From SLRI01 sp964528705 (lineage in GTDB: Bacteria > Pseudomonadota > Alphaproteobacteria > Geminicoccales > Geminicoccaceae), in assembly GCA_964528705.1 (NCBI GenBank), contig CAZGUW010000225.1, forward strand, positions 1 through 8,252: a stretch of DNA of 8,252 nucleotides, written 5' to 3'. The notes below the pieces were generated by a model. That model was given only the letters and a program-made list of their open reading frames with translations, made no database searches and was not told where the DNA came from. This document shows, in pieces, positions 6,669 through 8,252 of the stretch (positions are counted from its first letter, which is position 1; every line of letters begins with the position of its first letter). Made by a program: the position numbers and the translations under genes.

Positions 6669-8057
6669 ATGCTCTCCTCGTCGCCAGGCACGCTGCCGCG
6701 TGCCGCACCCTCGTCCAGGGGCCGCCTCTTCCGTCGGGAGGTGGCGGCCCTGGCGCATATCGCGCTGCCCCTGGTGATCGCCTCGATCGGCCAGATCGCC
6801 ATCATGACCACCGACCTCGTGATGCTCGGCTGGCTCGGCCCCGAGGCGCTGGCGGCGACCGCCCTGGCGCTCAGCGCCTTCCAACCCGTCATGCTGATGG
6901 GCATCGGCATCGGCACGGCGGTCACCCCGCTCGCCGCCGCGGCGCTCGCACGCCGGCAGGTGCGCGAGATGCGCCGGGTGGTCCGCCAGGGCCTGTGGGC
7001 GGCGGTGCCGTTCAGCCTGCTCGCTTTGCCGGCGCTCTGGTGGATCGGCAGCGCCTTCATCGCCATCGGCCAGGACGCGGCGCTCAGCCACGAGGCCGAG
7101 CGCTACATGCGCGGCGTGACGCCGGGGCTCGTCGCCATCCTCGTCTGGAACGTGCTCCGCTGCTACGCCACCGCCCTCGAGCGGACGCGCACCGTGCTGG
7201 TCGTCACGCTGGCGGCCATCCCGCTCAACGCGTTCTTCAACTACGGCCTGATCTTCGGCGCGTTCGGCCTGCCCCGGCTCGAGGTGCTGGGGGCGGGCAT
7301 CGGCTCGTCGCTGACCGCCGTGGTCCTGGCGTCGGTCATGGCGGTCATCGTCGCGACCCGGCACCCCTTCCGCCGGCATCACGTGCTCGGCCGCATCTGG
7401 CGCCCGGACTGGGCGACATTCCGGGCCATCCACCGGATCGGCATCCCCATCGGCCTCTTCATCCTCCTCGAGGTCGGCGTCTTCGCCGGCTCCGCCCAGA
7501 TCATGGGCTATGTCGGCACGCTCCAGCTCGCCGCCCACCAGATCGCCATCCAGCTCGCCTCCATCACCTTCATGGTGCCGCTCGGCATCGGCCAGGCGGT
7601 GACGGTCCGCGTGGCGCTGGCGCACGGCCGGGCCGAGCCGGGCGCCGTGCGCACCGCCGGCCTCGCCGGCATGGCGCTCGCCACCGGCTTCATGAGCTGC
7701 ACCGCCCTCGCCTTCTGGCTGGTGCCGGGCCCGCTCATCCGGCCCTTCCTCGATGGCGGCCCCGAGGCGCCGCAGGTGCTCGCCTTCGCCACGGCCTACC
7801 TCGCCATCGCCGCCGTCTTCCAGATCGCCGACGGCCTCCAGGTGACCGCCGCCCACGCGCTGCGCGGCCTGCAGGACACCCGCGTCCCGCTGGTGATCGC
7901 CGCCATCGGCTACTGGGGCATCGCCTTCCCGACGGCGGGCCTGCTGGCGCTTTGGACCCCGCTCGAGGGCCGGGGCATCTGGCTCGCTCTGGCGCTCGGC
8001 CTCGCCATCGCGGCCTGCCTGCTGATCCGGCGCTTCCTGCGGCTGACCCCCGCCTGA
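6669..8057 (+). CDS. MATE-family (NorM-like) multidrug/cation efflux transporter
   Basis: This is an inner-membrane antiporter expected to expel cationic drugs or toxic metabolites in exchange for H+ or Na+. The 462-residue protein has the normal MATE length and about twelve hydrophobic segments in two halves. NorM-type features are IALPLVIASIGQIAIMTTDLVMLGWLG starting at residue 31 (first helix, with D49), PLNAFFNYGLIFG (185-197), GAGIGSS (208-214), E268 in the seventh helix (LLEVGVFAG), LAAHQIAIQLAS (287-298), VPLGIGQAVTVRV (303-315), D388 in QIADGLQ, and ALRGLQDTRVP (397-407). D49, E268 and D388 match the acidic residues implicated in cation coupling in NorM by position, which is my alignment by eye. 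ATG 6669 gives a short cytoplasmic lead before helix 1; the frame is open back to 6327 but runs into the opposite gene's coding region. The ribosome site is weak (CAGG). It is transcribed away from the UxaA-family gene. Substrates are unknown. Confidence 0.93.
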   Translation: MLSSSPGTLPRAAPSSRGRLFRREVAALAHIALPLVIASIGQIAIMTTDLVMLGWLGPEALAATALALSAFQPVMLMGIGIGTAVTPLAAAALARRQVREMRRVVRQGLWAAVPFSLLALPALWWIGSAFIAIGQDAALSHEAERYMRGVTPGLVAILVWNVLRCYATALERTRTVLVVTLAAIPLNAFFNYGLIFGAFGLPRLEVLGAGIGSSLTAVVLASVMAVIVATRHPFRRHHVLGRIWRPDWATFRAIHRIGIPIGLFILLEVGVFAGSAQIMGYVGTLQLAAHQIAIQLASITFMVPLGIGQAVTVRVALAHGRAEPGAVRTAGLAGMALATGFMSCTALAFWLVPGPLIRPFLDGGPEAPQVLAFATAYLAIAAVFQIADGLQVTAAHALRGLQDTRVPLVIAAIGYWGIAFPTAGLLALWTPLEGRGIWLALALGLAIAACLLIRRFLRLTPA

Positions 8058-8078
8058 TACTAGGATTTATAACCTATA

Positions 8079-8094
8079 TTGCCATCCCTGGCAA
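8079..8094. other. Perfect hairpin 22 bases after the MATE gene
   Basis: TTGCCA (8079-8084), loop TCCC, then TGGCAA (8089-8094) form a perfect 6-base stem with a tetraloop. It may stop or stabilise the MATE transcript, but no T-run follows; the next bases are GCCCACCCC. Confidence 0.45.
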
Positions 8095-8105
8095 GCCCAC
8101 CCCCC

Positions 8106-8252
8106 GGTTCGTTCGGCAGTTTTTGGTTTTTCGGTCGGTGGGCGCACCCTGAGACCCGCAATCGCGACGAAAACTACCAAAAAAACAAGGGTTTGTCGGT
8201 CGCCGGGTTCGTTTGCGGACGCTCGGGTTCGTTCGTCGAATCCCCGGGTTCG
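8106..8252 (+). repeat. Cluster of GGGTTCGTT-type direct repeats running off the window
   Basis: Units are GGTTCGTTCGG at 8106, GGGTTTGTCGG at 8189, GGGTTCGTTTG at 8205, GGGTTCGTTCG at 8225 and GGGTTCG at 8246, the last cut by the window end. The last three start 20-21 bases apart. A longer related pair, GGTTTTTCGGTCGGTGG (8125-8141) and GGTTTGTCGGTCGCCGG (8190-8206), agrees at 14 of 17 positions. No gene is visible in 8058-8252. What the repeats belong to is unknown. Confidence 0.55.
8120..8183. repeat. Long A/T-rich imperfect inverted repeat
   Basis: TTTTTGGTTTTTCG (8120-8133) pairs with CGAAAA (8168-8173) plus ACCAAAAA (8176-8183), leaving a two-base bulge CT and a loop of about 34 bases. 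The loop itself contains GGTG-GGCG-CACC (8137-8148). GCCCACC (8095-8101) and GGTGGGC (8137-8143) are a further complementary pair that would compete. Such A/T-rich arms stand out in this GC-rich sequence. It could be a transcript end structure or part of a mobile or intergenic repeat. Confidence 0.45.

Noticed and set aside
6434..7066. N-terminal extension of the UxaA-family protein
   Set aside because: It lies mostly opposite the MATE gene. A strong AGGAG directs the start at 6433.
4884..7856. A 990-codon open frame on the minus strand, and a similar 622-codon plus-strand frame at 4748-6613
   Set aside because: Both run opposite or across well-recognised genes (UxaA family, MATE, cyclase). 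Their translations are low-complexity Arg/Gly/Ala/Asp-rich with no family marks. Long shadow frames are expected at this GC content.
8106..8252. CRISPR array
   Set aside because: Units are only about 8-11 bases, spacing is irregular (16, 20 and 21 bases), and no cas genes are present.
8106..8252. LexA (SOS) box of the GTTC-N7-GTTC type
   Set aside because: GTTC copies are present but none have the required 11-base periodicity. They are 4 or about 20 bases apart.
8225..8252. tRNA T-arm-like GGTTCG...CGAATCCCC
   Set aside because: The elements are in the wrong order and spacing for a T-loop, and no acceptor, D or anticodon arm is present upstream.

Overview
The window is very GC-rich with the codon bias to match. 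It carries a proteobacterial housekeeping set that points to a high-GC alphaproteobacterium, possibly Rhodospirillales-like. The main clues are an ArgJ of alphaproteobacterial style, a ppiC-argJ-mutT cluster, and a match to the alphaproteobacterial CtrA recognition sequence. The placement is an inference; there is no rRNA or other decisive marker.

Layout. (1) At the left edge is the 5' end of galU (UDP-glucose pyrophosphorylase), on the minus strand and cut by the window. (2) A divergent intergenic stretch (123-413) holds a GC-rich hairpin and a perfect TTAA-N7-TTAA, the CtrA consensus. (3) A plus-strand cluster follows: an exported parvulin-type prolyl isomerase, argJ, mutT and an AEC-family transporter. 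The last three genes are 5 and 9 bases apart and probably co-transcribed. (4) The AEC gene converges on a minus-strand class III nucleotide cyclase whose C-terminus carries a duplicated two-helix membrane module. The two stop codons sit in the arms of one small hairpin. (5) Upstream of the cyclase, on the same strand and 41 bases away, is a full-length UxaA/altronate-dehydratase-family gene. (6) A divergent intergenic stretch (6434-6668) with two nested palindromes separates it from (7) a plus-strand NorM-like MATE efflux transporter. (8) The last 195 bases have no recognisable gene. They are visibly less GC-rich and dense in inverted and direct repeats, including GGGTTCGTT-type units that run off the window edge.

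Functionally this is mostly core metabolism and envelope biology: nucleotide-sugar supply, periplasmic protein folding, arginine biosynthesis, nucleotide-pool sanitation, organic-anion transport, cAMP-type signalling, sugar-acid dehydration and drug or cation efflux. I see no phage, IS, CRISPR or obvious defence system. The items most worth a second look are the cyclase's membrane module, the CtrA-type box and the repeat-rich right end. None of these amounts to a clearly new system on this evidence.
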